Source: an uncultured Holophagales bacterium
GTDB lineage: Bacteria > Acidobacteriota > Thermoanaerobaculia > UBA5066
Reading direction: 5' to 3'
NCBI GenBank assembly: GCA_937864895.1
Contig: CALMDF010000364.1
Coordinates: 1 to 13,171, forward strand
DNA: 13,171 bases
Part shown: in pieces, positions 6,121 to 13,099 of the stretch
How the letters are laid out: the number at the start of each line of letters is the position of its first letter
How positions within the stretch are numbered: the first letter of the stretch is position 1
The notes under the pieces: generated by a model
What the model was told of the DNA's origin: nothing
The model's database searches: none
What the model saw: the letters and a program-made list of their open reading frames with translations, nothing else
Position numbers and translations under genes: made by a program

Positions 6121-6162
6121 ACTATACGCTTACCGTGCGTATACGCGTAAAGTATGCGTCAC
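6121..6162. promoter_or_regulatory. Operator-like inverted repeats between divergent operons
   Basis: TATACGC (6123-6129) and GCGTATA (6137-6143) form a perfect 7-7-7 inverted repeat. Overlapping it are the palindromes GCGTATACGC (6137-6146) and TACGCGTA (6142-6149), and a further GCGT is at 6156-6159. On the - strand a TATAGT hexamer (6126-6121) is a possible -10 for the XRE gene. The position suggests autoregulation by the XRE protein and perhaps control of the primase. Confidence 0.6.
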
Positions 6163-6179
6163 GAGTCTGCTTTTCCCTC

Positions 6180-6185
6180 TTGACA
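6180..6185 (+). promoter_or_regulatory. Possible -35 hexamer for the primase operon
   Basis: TTGACA is a perfect consensus -35, but I see no good -10 at 16-19 bases downstream, so the promoter call is weak. Confidence 0.25.
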
Positions 6186-6216
6186 GCCCCTCGCGAAAGC
6201 AGCGTTTCGACGTAGC

Positions 6217-6226
6217 GGAGGTGATC
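6217..6226 (+). promoter_or_regulatory. Full-length Shine-Dalgarno for the primase gene
   Basis: GGAGGTGATC complements the canonical 16S rRNA 3' end over its whole length and fixes the ATG at 6228, although the nearest part of the match is close to the start. Confidence 0.75.
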
Positions 6227-6227
6227 G

Positions 6228-9200
6228 ATGGCGCGAATCCCCGACGAGCTGCTCCGGCGCATCCGCGAGGAGGTCCCTCTCGAGCGTCTCGCGGAAGCCA
6301 AGGGCGTCGAGCTCAAGAGGCACGGCGCCGACCTCATCGGCCGCTGTCCCTTCCACGACGACCGAGAGCCTTCCCTCGTCGTCACTCCTGGGAAGAACCT
6401 CTGGCACTGCCTCGGGGCCTGTCAGACGGGCGGCTCGCCGATCGACTGGGTGATGAAGGCCGAAGGGGTCAGCTTCCGGCACGCCGTCGAGATTCTCCGG
6501 GCCGAGCACTTCCCGACGACGCCATCTCTCGACGGCCCGCCGCAGCGCTCGACCGTCCCGAAGCTCGCGCCTCCTGTCGACCTCGACGCCGACGACCGCG
6601 AGTTGCTGGGGCAGGTGATCGGCTACTACCACCAGACGCTCAAGGAGAGCCCCGAGGCCCTTGCGTATCTCGAGAACCGGGGTCTGACGCATCCCGAACT
6701 CGTCGACCGATTCCAGCTCGGCTACGCCAACCGGACTCTCGGCTACCGCCTCCCCGCCATGAGCCGCAAGGCGGGCCAGGAGATCCGCACCCGGCTCCAG
6801 AAGCTGGGCGTCCTCCGCGACAGCGGGCACGAGCACCTCAACGGCTCGCTCGTCGTCCCGATCCTGGGCGAAGGAGGCAAGGTCCTCGGCGCCTACGGCC
6901 GGAAGATCACGCCGGCTCACCAGCTGCGCGCCGGCACGCCGCTGCACCTCTACCTCCCCGGCCCCCACCGCGGCGTCTTCAACGTCGAGGCCCTCGTCTC
7001 CTCGAAGGAAGTCGTCCTCTGCGAGGCGCTGGTCGACGCCCTCACCTTCTGGTGCGCGGGCTTCCGCAACGTCACGGCCTCCTACGGTGTAGAGGGCTTC
7101 ACGCACGATCACCTGGCGGCCTTCAAGACCTACGGCACCGAGCACGTCCTCATCGCCTACGACCGCGACGACGCTGGCGACAAGGCCGCCGAGAGCCTCG
7201 GGAAGAAGCTCACTACCGAAGGGATCGGCTGCTCGCGTGTCCAGTTTCCGAAGGGGATGGACGCCAACGAGTACGCGCTCAAGGTCCAGCCGCCCGCGAA
7301 AGCTCTCAGCCTTCTTCTGCGGACGGCCGTCTGGATGGGGAACGGGAAGCCCGTGATCACGGCGGCCGTGTGCGCCGCTGCCGCGGCACCAGCCGAGGCG
7401 GCTGCGCCGCCTCCGGCCGCTCCGGTCCCTGTCTCGTCCACTTCACCCGTCCCTGCCGTACGTGCGTACGAGCAGCCGGCCCCTTTAGCAGCTAAAGAAA
7501 GAAAGCATCAGGGCGAGGCCTCGCAGACGCCCCCCGATTTCGACGAAGTCGTCGTCCCCCTCGGCGACCGTCGCTACCGCCTGCGTGGCCTCAAGAAGAA
7601 CCTCGCCTGGGGCGTCCTGAAGCTCAACGTCCTCGTCACTCGCGAGGGCCCCGAGGCCGAGGCCCTCTTCGCGCCCCCGTCGCCTCTCTCCGGCTTCTTC
7701 GTCGACACCCTCGACCTCTACTCGGCCCGCCAGCGCGCCGCCTTCGAGAAGCAGGCCGCGCACGAACTGGGCCTCGTCGAGGAGACCGTCAAGCGCGACC
7801 TCGGCCAGCTCTTGAGGAAGGCGGAAGATCTCCAGCAGGAGAGCATCCGCAAAACGCTCGAGCCGAAGGAGAAGGCGGTCCTCCTCAGCGAAGACGAAAC
7901 GGCCGAGGCCCTCGCCTTCCTCCGCGACCCGAACCTCCTCGCCCGCATCCTCGAAGACTTCGAGACGGGCGGCCTCGTCGGGGAGGACACCAACAAGCTC
8001 ACGGCCTACCTTGCGGCCATCTCGAGAAAGCTCGACAAGCCGCTCGCCGTCATCGTCCAGTCCAGCTCGGCAGCGGGGAAGTCGGCCCTCATGGAGGCTG
8101 TCCTTGGCTTTGTCCCGGAAGAGGAGCGCGAGAAGTACTCGGCCCTCACGGGCCAGTCGCTCTTCTACTTCGGAGAAGGCAAGAGCCTCCGTCACAAGAT
8201 CCTCGCCATCGCCGAAGAGGAGGGCGCCGAGAAGGCCGGCTACGCATTGAAGCTCCTCCAGTCCGAAGGCGAGCTGTCGATCGCATCCACTGGCAAGGAC
8301 CCGCAGACGGGGCGCCTCGTCACGCAGGAGTACCGCGTCGAAGGGCCGGTGATGATCTTCCTGACGACGACGGCCATCGAGATCGACGAAGAGCTCCTCA
8401 ACCGCTGCCTCGTCCTCACCGTCGACGAGAGTCGGGAGCAGACGAGGCGCATCCACGATCTGCAGCGGAGGGCCTCGACGCTCGACGGCATCCTCGCCTC
8501 GCGCCGCAAGCCGAAGGCGCTGAAGGTCCACCGCAACGCCCAGAGGCTTCTCCGCCCCCTTCTCGTCCACAACCCTTACGCCGCGCGCCTCACCTTCCTC
8601 GACGAGAAGACGCGGATGCGGCGCGACCACGTGAAGTACCTCAAGCTCATCGAGGCCATCGCCCTCCTCTTCCAGTACCAGCGGGAGGTGAAGTCGCTGA
8701 CGGTCGACGGCGAGGTCGTCGAGTACGTCGAAGCGACGCTCGCCGACGTCGCCCTCGCCAACCGCCTCGCCTCCGAGGTCCTTGGCCGGAGCCTCGACGA
8801 GCTGCCGCCGCAGACGCGGCGCCTCCTCGTCCACCTCGACGACATGGTCACGTCCCTCTGCGAGAAGCACGGTGTCGCGCGGGAGGACCTGCGCTTCAGC
8901 CGGCGAGACGTGAGGGCGGCGACCGGCTGGGGGGACACCCAGCTGAAGGTCCACATGGCGCGCCTGGCGGAGCTGGAGTACCTGCTCCTGCACCGAGGGG
9001 GCCGGGGCCAGAGCTTCGTCTACGAGCTGCTCTACCGGGGCGAGGGCAAAGGCGGCGCGCGCTTCCTCCCCGGCCTCCTCGACGTCACGGGCCTGGACGA
9101 GTACGACGGAGAGCGGTCGGGGTTTTCGGCCGAGCGGTCGGCCCCCGGTCGGCCCTCGGTCGGGGGGTGGTCGGGGGGCGGTCGGGGCGACGAAGACGAG

Positions 9201-9344
9201 CCGGACCCCGCTCCCCATGAGGGTTTGAACGGTTTCTCGCACGAGGAGGCCGAATCCCCGCTCCTCGGAGCCACGCTCGGAATCCCGTCGTACCCGCCTC
9301 CCGAGCCGAAGCTCCTCCTCCGCCGGGTCGCGGGCCGGCTGTAG
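6228..9344 (+). CDS. CHC2/Toprim primase fused to a P-loop helicase-like ATPase
   Basis: This 1038-residue protein joins a primase to an ATPase motor, the arrangement used by mobile elements to start their own DNA replication. The N-terminal zinc-binding domain shows CPFH (Cys40, His43) and WHCLGAC (Cys61, Cys65). The Toprim domain, about 260-350, has the catalytic Glu in LCEALVDAL, the acidic motif AYDRDDAGDKA and GMDANEY. An Ala/Pro-rich linker follows at about 380-420. A P-loop domain has Walker A SSSAAGKSAL (about 612-621), Walker B ILAIAEEEG, sensor FLTTTA and an arginine in NRC. The C-terminus from about 930 is Gly/Pro/Ser-rich. The ATG is supported by a ten-base anti-16S match beginning at 6217. 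The recombinase starts ten bases after the stop, so both are probably one transcript. Replicative versus conjugative-priming use is not resolved. Confidence 0.9.
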   Translation: MARIPDELLRRIREEVPLERLAEAKGVELKRHGADLIGRCPFHDDREPSLVVTPGKNLWHCLGACQTGGSPIDWVMKAEGVSFRHAVEILRAEHFPTTPSLDGPPQRSTVPKLAPPVDLDADDRELLGQVIGYYHQTLKESPEALAYLENRGLTHPELVDRFQLGYANRTLGYRLPAMSRKAGQEIRTRLQKLGVLRDSGHEHLNGSLVVPILGEGGKVLGAYGRKITPAHQLRAGTPLHLYLPGPHRGVFNVEALVSSKEVVLCEALVDALTFWCAGFRNVTASYGVEGFTHDHLAAFKTYGTEHVLIAYDRDDAGDKAAESLGKKLTTEGIGCSRVQFPKGMDANEYALKVQPPAKALSLLLRTAVWMGNGKPVITAAVCAAAAAPAEAAAPPPAAPVPVSSTSPVPAVRAYEQPAPLAAKERKHQGEASQTPPDFDEVVVPLGDRRYRLRGLKKNLAWGVLKLNVLVTREGPEAEALFAPPSPLSGFFVDTLDLYSARQRAAFEKQAAHELGLVEETVKRDLGQLLRKAEDLQQESIRKTLEPKEKAVLLSEDETAEALAFLRDPNLLARILEDFETGGLVGEDTNKLTAYLAAISRKLDKPLAVIVQSSSAAGKSALMEAVLGFVPEEEREKYSALTGQSLFYFGEGKSLRHKILAIAEEEGAEKAGYALKLLQSEGELSIASTGKDPQTGRLVTQEYRVEGPVMIFLTTTAIEIDEELLNRCLVLTVDESREQTRRIHDLQRRASTLDGILASRRKPKALKVHRNAQRLLRPLLVHNPYAARLTFLDEKTRMRRDHVKYLKLIEAIALLFQYQREVKSLTVDGEVVEYVEATLADVALANRLASEVLGRSLDELPPQTRRLLVHLDDMVTSLCEKHGVAREDLRFSRRDVRAATGWGDTQLKVHMARLAELEYLLLHRGGRGQSFVYELLYRGEGKGGARFLPGLLDVTGLDEYDGERSGFSAERSAPGRPSVGGWSGGGRGDEDEPDPAPHEGLNGFSHEEAESPLLGATLGIPSYPPPEPKLLLRRVAGRL
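7483..7506 (+). repeat. Palindrome plus GCAGCTAAAG motif in the primase linker
   Basis: CTTTAGC, A, GCTAAAG is a perfect inverted repeat (7483-7497). It overlaps GCAGCTAAAGAAAGAAAGC (7488-7506), close copies of which occur in the non-coding region at 3883-3900 (+) and 4208-4226 (-), with the ten-base core again at 4385-4394 (-). Confidence 0.5.
9136..9185 (+). repeat. Five GGTCGG direct repeats at an exact 11-bp period
   Basis: GGTCGG occurs at 9136, 9147, 9158, 9169 and 9180, each separated by five variable bases; a further copy is at 9115. The repeats lie within the primase coding sequence. Because 11 is not a multiple of three, the encoded peptide is not repetitive, so the pattern is in the DNA. 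The unit length is about one helical turn. Confidence 0.8.
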
Positions 9345-9354
9345 GGGCAGGGCC

Positions 9355-10407
9355 GTGACGACCCCGGCCCGTAGGCGCGCGGCGGCCCGAAGGAAGCGGG
9401 TCTTCGCCTTCCGCGACACCATCGACCCTCGCGGTTTCGTCGTCCTTCTGAAGGCGCATCTCGAGCACATGAAGGTGAGGGGCTACTCGCCGAGGACGGT
9501 CCAGTCGGCCGAGTGGTCCGTCTCGGACTTCGCCGTCTGGTGCCAGGAGCGCGACGTGATGAAGCCCCGCGACGTGACGAAGCCGATGCTCGAGCGCTAC
9601 CAGAAGACGCTCTTCTACACGGAGAAGCCGGACGGCACGCCGCTGACGCTCTCGACCCAGCACCACCGCCTCAGCTTCCTCAAGCAGTTCTTCAAGTGGC
9701 TCGCCCGCGAGAACCACCTCCTCTCGAACCCCGCCTCCGAGCTCGAGCTGCCGAAGGTGGAGAAGCGGCTGCCGAAGCACGTCCTGACGGCCACCGAGGC
9801 CGAGGCGATCCTGGCCCAGCCCGACATCAGGAAGCCCCAAGGTCTTCGCGACCGAGCGATTCTCGAGACCTTCTACTCCACGGGGATCCGGAGGGCGGAG
9901 CTGTCGGGCCTGAAGATCCATGACGTCGACACCGAACGCGGCACGATCACCGTCCGCCAGGGCAAAGGGCGCAGGGATCGCGTCGTCCCGGTGGGGGAGA
10001 GGGCCGGGGCGTGGATTGCGAAGTACATCCGCGAGGCCCGACCCGACTTCGTCATCGAGCCGGACCGCGGCTTCATCTTCCTCGCTGGCGAGGGCGAGCC
10101 GATCGCGCCGAAGACGCTCAGCCTGTATGTGAGCCGGTACGTGAAAGCGTCCGGCGTGGCGAAGACCGGCTCCTGCCACCTCTTCCGGCACGCCATGGCG
10201 ACGCTGATGCTCGAGAACGGCGCCGACGTGCGAATGATCCAGGCCATCCTGGGCCACGTGAAGCTGACGACGACGGAGATCTACACGCACGTGGCCATCA
10301 CGAAGCTCAAGGAGATCCACACGGCTACTCACCCGGCGGCGCGGCTGGGGCCGCGGAAGGAGGAACCCGATGCGCGCATCCCCGACTCGACTGAACCGGT
10401 ATCATGA
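9355..10407 (+). CDS. Tyrosine recombinase (Xer/phage-integrase type), complete copy 2
   Basis: This 350-residue tyrosine recombinase presumably catalyses integration, excision or resolution of the element. A basic N-terminus is followed by a SAM-like core-binding domain (about 28-120; HLEHMKVRGYSPRTVQSAEW) and a catalytic domain with the full active site: Arg169 (GIRRAEL), Lys194 (QGKGRR), His265 and Arg268 (HLFRH), His291 (LGH) and Tyr300 (TEIYTH). The GTG start is ten bases after the primase stop with a purine-rich stretch between, so it appears cotranscribed with the primase. Its 3' end overlaps the DUF433 gene if that starts at 10370. From residue 90 on it is identical to the partial copy at the left end. 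No tRNA or att core could be identified in the window. Confidence 0.95.
   Translation: MTTPARRRAAARRKRVFAFRDTIDPRGFVVLLKAHLEHMKVRGYSPRTVQSAEWSVSDFAVWCQERDVMKPRDVTKPMLERYQKTLFYTEKPDGTPLTLSTQHHRLSFLKQFFKWLARENHLLSNPASELELPKVEKRLPKHVLTATEAEAILAQPDIRKPQGLRDRAILETFYSTGIRRAELSGLKIHDVDTERGTITVRQGKGRRDRVVPVGERAGAWIAKYIREARPDFVIEPDRGFIFLAGEGEPIAPKTLSLYVSRYVKASGVAKTGSCHLFRHAMATLMLENGADVRMIQAILGHVKLTTTEIYTHVAITKLKEIHTATHPAARLGPRKEEPDARIPDSTEPVS
10357..10363 (+). promoter_or_regulatory. Shine-Dalgarno for the DUF433 gene, copy 2
   Basis: AAGGAGG lies six bases before the ATG at 10370, identical to the site at 744-750. Confidence 0.65.
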
Positions 10408-10645
10408 AGGGGCCATGGGCGAGCTGCCGCGCATCACCTTCAACGCCAAAGTCATGGGCGGAAAGCCGTGCATCCGGGGGATGCGCGTCACGGTGAGCAC
10501 TGTGGTCGGGCTCGTTGCCACCGAGCACACGCACGCCGAGATCCTGGACCTCTATCCCTACCTGGAGGAAGAAGACATCCGGCAGGCGTTGCAGTACGCG
10601 GCCTGGCGCGCCGGCGAGGTCGAGATCCCTCTGGCCTCGGCGTGA
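10370..10645 (+). CDS. DUF433 family antitoxin, copy 2
   Basis: This is identical to the gene at 757-1032, including the GGKPCIRGMRV signature and the upstream AAGGAGG. It sits between the complete recombinase, whose 3' end it overlaps by 38 bases, and the PIN-like toxin gene, whose GTG start it overlaps by four bases. An internal ATG at 10415 is the alternative start. Two identical antitoxin copies would cross-protect, so loss of one copy alone should not release the toxin. Confidence 0.85.
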   Translation: MRASPTRLNRYHEGAMGELPRITFNAKVMGGKPCIRGMRVTVSTVVGLVATEHTHAEILDLYPYLEEEDIRQALQYAAWRAGEVEIPLASA

Positions 10646-11031
10646 AGCTCCTGCTCGACATGAACCTCTCGCCCCGATGGGCGGAGCTCCTCCGTCAGGC
10701 CGGCCACGAAGCCCTCCACTGGTCGACGGTCGGCCAGGCCACGGCGGAAGACCAGGAGCTGATGGCTTGGGCGCGCACGCACGGCTACGTCGTCGTCACG
10801 AACGACCTGGACTTCGGGGCGATCCTGGCCGCGACCCAGGCCGAGGGGCCGAGCGTCCTCCAGATGCGGACGGAAGCCGTCTCCCCGCGCTCTCTCGGAG
10901 ACCGCCTCCTCAAGGCGCTCGAACGCTTCGAGGGAGACCTCCTTGCCGGGGCGCTGATCACGGTGGACGAGCGTCGCGAGCGGGCCCGGCTCCTTCCGAT
11001 CAAGCCCCAGCGCCCGGAGCCCACGAACTGA
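10642..11031 (+). CDS. DUF5615 PIN-like toxin, copy 2
   Basis: This is identical to the gene at 1029-1418: 129 residues with Asp6, Asp37, Asp55 and Asp57 as the probable metal-binding set. It is translationally coupled to the antitoxin by a GTGA overlap. The next gene starts 38 bases after its stop, and the perfect palindrome over that start codon may separate expression of this module from the secreted toxin. Confidence 0.87.
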   Translation: MKLLLDMNLSPRWAELLRQAGHEALHWSTVGQATAEDQELMAWARTHGYVVVTNDLDFGAILAATQAEGPSVLQMRTEAVSPRSLGDRLLKALERFEGDLLAGALITVDERRERARLLPIKPQRPEPTN

Positions 11032-11069
11032 GCGATCTCCGCAGCGCTGCCTCTTCCCTTAGTCGCAGA

Positions 11070-12257
11070 ATGGGCCGCGTGAGACTCACGCGGCCCTTCG
11101 TGCTCCTGGCCCTGGCGGCGCTGCTCGCGCCGCCAGCCGAGGCCTCGCGCACGAGCGTGTGGGAGCGAAACCCACCCGCCTCTCTCAAGGCGACGACGCC
11201 GGACGCAGCGGGCCTGCTCGCTTCGCTCGCGCCGGCAGCCGCTGCTGACACAGAGATCGCCGAGCCAGCGCTCTTCAACCTCGGTGACGTCGTCCTCGCC
11301 GACACCGCGGACGCCGACGCCGAGCACTTCGACCTCGGCCCTCTGACGCTCGTCGACCTCAACCATCTGCGAGGTCCGCCGCCGAGTTATCCAGAAACCC
11401 GCGTCAGGGGTTTCGAGCTACTCCCGCCCTTCCGCGTCGGGCCATCGCCATCGCTAAGCCTCTGGTCGCGTCAGGCTTGCGGCTCGATTAGCTGCGAGCT
11501 CGTGTCGGATAGCCCCGAAGACCCGTGGGGGCTGGAGACCGGCGCGGCATTCGGTGCGATCGACCGTAGGGACCGCGGGATCACGAATCCGATCGCCGGG
11601 ACCATCGACCCGGAGGCCGTGGCGAGGGAAGCGGCGGCGACGGCGGTTGAAGAGTTCAGCTATGTCGGGATCGCGAACGGACTCTCGAGCTCGCTGCTCG
11701 GGTACGACTTTGTAAGGAACGAAGAGGTCAAAGGCCCCCTCGCCCGTGCCCTTGCAGGCGTATCGGTGGTTCCTGGGATTCCGGCGACGATTCGGAAGCT
11801 ATCGGACGTACCGGTGCCGTCAGGGCTATTGCGGCAAGCGGACGAAGTCGCGGAAGCAGCAGCCGCCAGAGCGAAGCAGGGTGGACGCGAGACGGCCATG
11901 GCCAGTCGGCCGGCCGAGGACGCAGTTTCAGAGGCGCTTGCAGTGCCCACGAATCGGGAAGCCCCACGAGAGACGGTCAGGATTCCGGGTACAAGTCGAA
12001 GCGGCTTCAGGGTCACGGACCTCCAGGCGCTGGGCGAGAACGGCACGATTGCGCTGAGGGGCTCGATCGTAGAAGTGAAGGATGTGGCTCGACTGGAAGC
12101 GCGAGGCCAAATCCGTGATTTCATCGCCTTCGCGGAGGGGCAAGGTTTGAAGGTCGAGATATTCACTAATGCGCCGGAGCCAGTCCGCGGGAAGATCGCG
12201 GACGCGATCAGGCGTGGGACGGTTGTTCTGCGACCGATCCCCAAGAAGAAGAGCTGA
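11070..12257 (+). CDS. Secreted compact Rhs-like polymorphic toxin with PD-(D/E)XK nuclease tip
   Basis: The product is 395 residues. Residues 1-213 (signal peptide, trunk, DPWGLE at 151-156, pretoxin) match the first toxin exactly and are encoded by identical DNA. Residues 214-241 are homologous but from diverged DNA (KGPLARALAGVSVVPGIPAT), and the rest is unrelated to the first toxin. The tip, about 300-395, resembles restriction-endonuclease-fold toxins of the Tox-REase-7 kind: RVTDLQ (possible catalytic Asp317), SIVEVKDV (Glu335, Lys337), then RGQIRDFIAFAEGQGLKVEIFT with Gln347. It ends in a Lys-rich tail. DNA is the likely target, by family. The stop overlaps the next gene's ATG by one base (TGATG). 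The start was chosen as for copy 1, with no visible Shine-Dalgarno. The exact Tox-REase subfamily is my best guess. Confidence 0.83.
   Translation: MGRVRLTRPFVLLALAALLAPPAEASRTSVWERNPPASLKATTPDAAGLLASLAPAAAADTEIAEPALFNLGDVVLADTADADAEHFDLGPLTLVDLNHLRGPPPSYPETRVRGFELLPPFRVGPSPSLSLWSRQACGSISCELVSDSPEDPWGLETGAAFGAIDRRDRGITNPIAGTIDPEAVAREAAATAVEEFSYVGIANGLSSSLLGYDFVRNEEVKGPLARALAGVSVVPGIPATIRKLSDVPVPSGLLRQADEVAEAAAARAKQGGRETAMASRPAEDAVSEALAVPTNREAPRETVRIPGTSRSGFRVTDLQALGENGTIALRGSIVEVKDVARLEARGQIRDFIAFAEGQGLKVEIFTNAPEPVRGKIADAIRRGTVVLRPIPKKKS
11072..11096 (+). repeat. 25-nt palindrome overlapping the toxin start codon, copy 2
   Basis: This is the same GGGCCGCGTGAG / CTCACGCGGCCC palindrome as at 1459-1483, again beginning on the G of the toxin ATG. 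Confidence 0.7.
11112..11136 (+). repeat. Second hairpin in the toxin signal-peptide region, copy 2
   Basis: This is the same 10-bp stem and TGCTC loop as at 1499-1523. Confidence 0.6.
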
Positions 12258-13099
12258 TGGTGCCGAGGCCCATGGCTCTCGATTCGCACCTTCACTACGG
12301 TCGCTACATCTTCGATGCGGATCTCCTCGGTCAGATCCAGCTAGTGCTCGCTGAATGGGCTCCCAGATGGTGCACGCATTTTCGGATCGCGGACCCACCG
12401 AAGACGAAGGTCGACGTGACGATCCCCGGCGCACTATTCGATGCCGTTGCGGCCGAGATGAACCGGGTGTCCGCCTATTCAATTCAGCTGGAGAGGCTCT
12501 TCGGGACTCGGACCGATCCGGTCTCACGACGTGTAATCGAGCTGGCGGGCAGCAGCGCCGGTCTCACGATCCTAATCGACCTCGACTCGCGCATCTTCTT
12601 CAAGACGGCTGGCGAACTCCACTGGGGCAACAGCGTCGCATTGCAGGTGACAGGCAAGCGTATCGATGGAGTCCCTGCCTCCACGTGGCTTCGGACGGTC
12701 ACGAAGGAGCTCATTCGGAGAACAGCGCCATGGTACGGCCACGTCGAGTCCCGGGAAGAGTTTGATGCTGGCAACCTGATTCGTGACGAAGATGGTGTCC
12801 GGGCCGTTGGCTCAGAACTGCGGTACGGACTGCCGGGGATCTATTGGTTGAATTACTTCGGCGAGCCTTTCGTGAGGATGATCGGACTGGCGCGGCTGGA
12901 GACGACCCCAGCCTTCTCCGTGACGCGGTTGAGCTCTGGAGTCGAGATCGTGTTGTCTTCGGACCCGGGCGAATGGGCGGAGGAGGATTACCGTGAGCGG
13001 CGGGGGCGAGTGGTCTCGCACCTGGGACGATCACTCTTCGCGCTGTGGAATGAAGGGGAAGATGCGGTAGTGCCTGAGGAGATGCGGGCCTTTCTGTGA
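12257..13099 (+). CDS. Putative immunity protein for the PD-(D/E)XK toxin
   Basis: This 280-residue protein has no signal peptide and follows the toxin with a one-base overlap (TGATG), the arrangement expected of the cognate immunity gene. Toward residues 193-210 it has GLPGIYWLNYFGEPFVRMIG. A 'YW-NYFG-P' segment like this is familiar from large immunity families of the Imm52 type that accompany restriction-endonuclease-fold toxins; I recognise the pattern but cannot confirm the family. A tryptophan-rich N-terminal part (EWAPRWCTHFRI) precedes it. A second in-frame ATG at 12272 is possible. It shares no visible similarity with the 193-residue protein after the first toxin. The immunity role is inferred from context and the motif. 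Confidence 0.75.
   Translation: MVPRPMALDSHLHYGRYIFDADLLGQIQLVLAEWAPRWCTHFRIADPPKTKVDVTIPGALFDAVAAEMNRVSAYSIQLERLFGTRTDPVSRRVIELAGSSAGLTILIDLDSRIFFKTAGELHWGNSVALQVTGKRIDGVPASTWLRTVTKELIRRTAPWYGHVESREEFDAGNLIRDEDGVRAVGSELRYGLPGIYWLNYFGEPFVRMIGLARLETTPAFSVTRLSSGVEIVLSSDPGEWAEEDYRERRGRVVSHLGRSLFALWNEGEDAVVPEEMRAFL

Larger units (their letters stand above)
9622..11710 (+). repeat. 2089-bp direct repeat, copy 2
   Basis: This tract appears identical to 9-2097. It begins within the recombinase gene and ends in codon 214 of the toxin gene, where the two copies first differ at a synonymous third base (TTC versus TTT). Confidence 0.95.

Noticed and set aside
6089..7495. 468-codon + frame overlapping the primase start
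   Set aside because: It is an Arg/Pro-rich frame-shifted shadow of the primase gene that also overlaps the XRE gene start.
7485..9470. 661-codon open frame on the - strand opposite the primase gene
   Set aside because: It is the antisense shadow of a GC-rich gene; the + strand product has clear CHC2, Toprim and P-loop motifs, while the antisense product is a low-complexity Glu/Val/Arg/Leu sequence.
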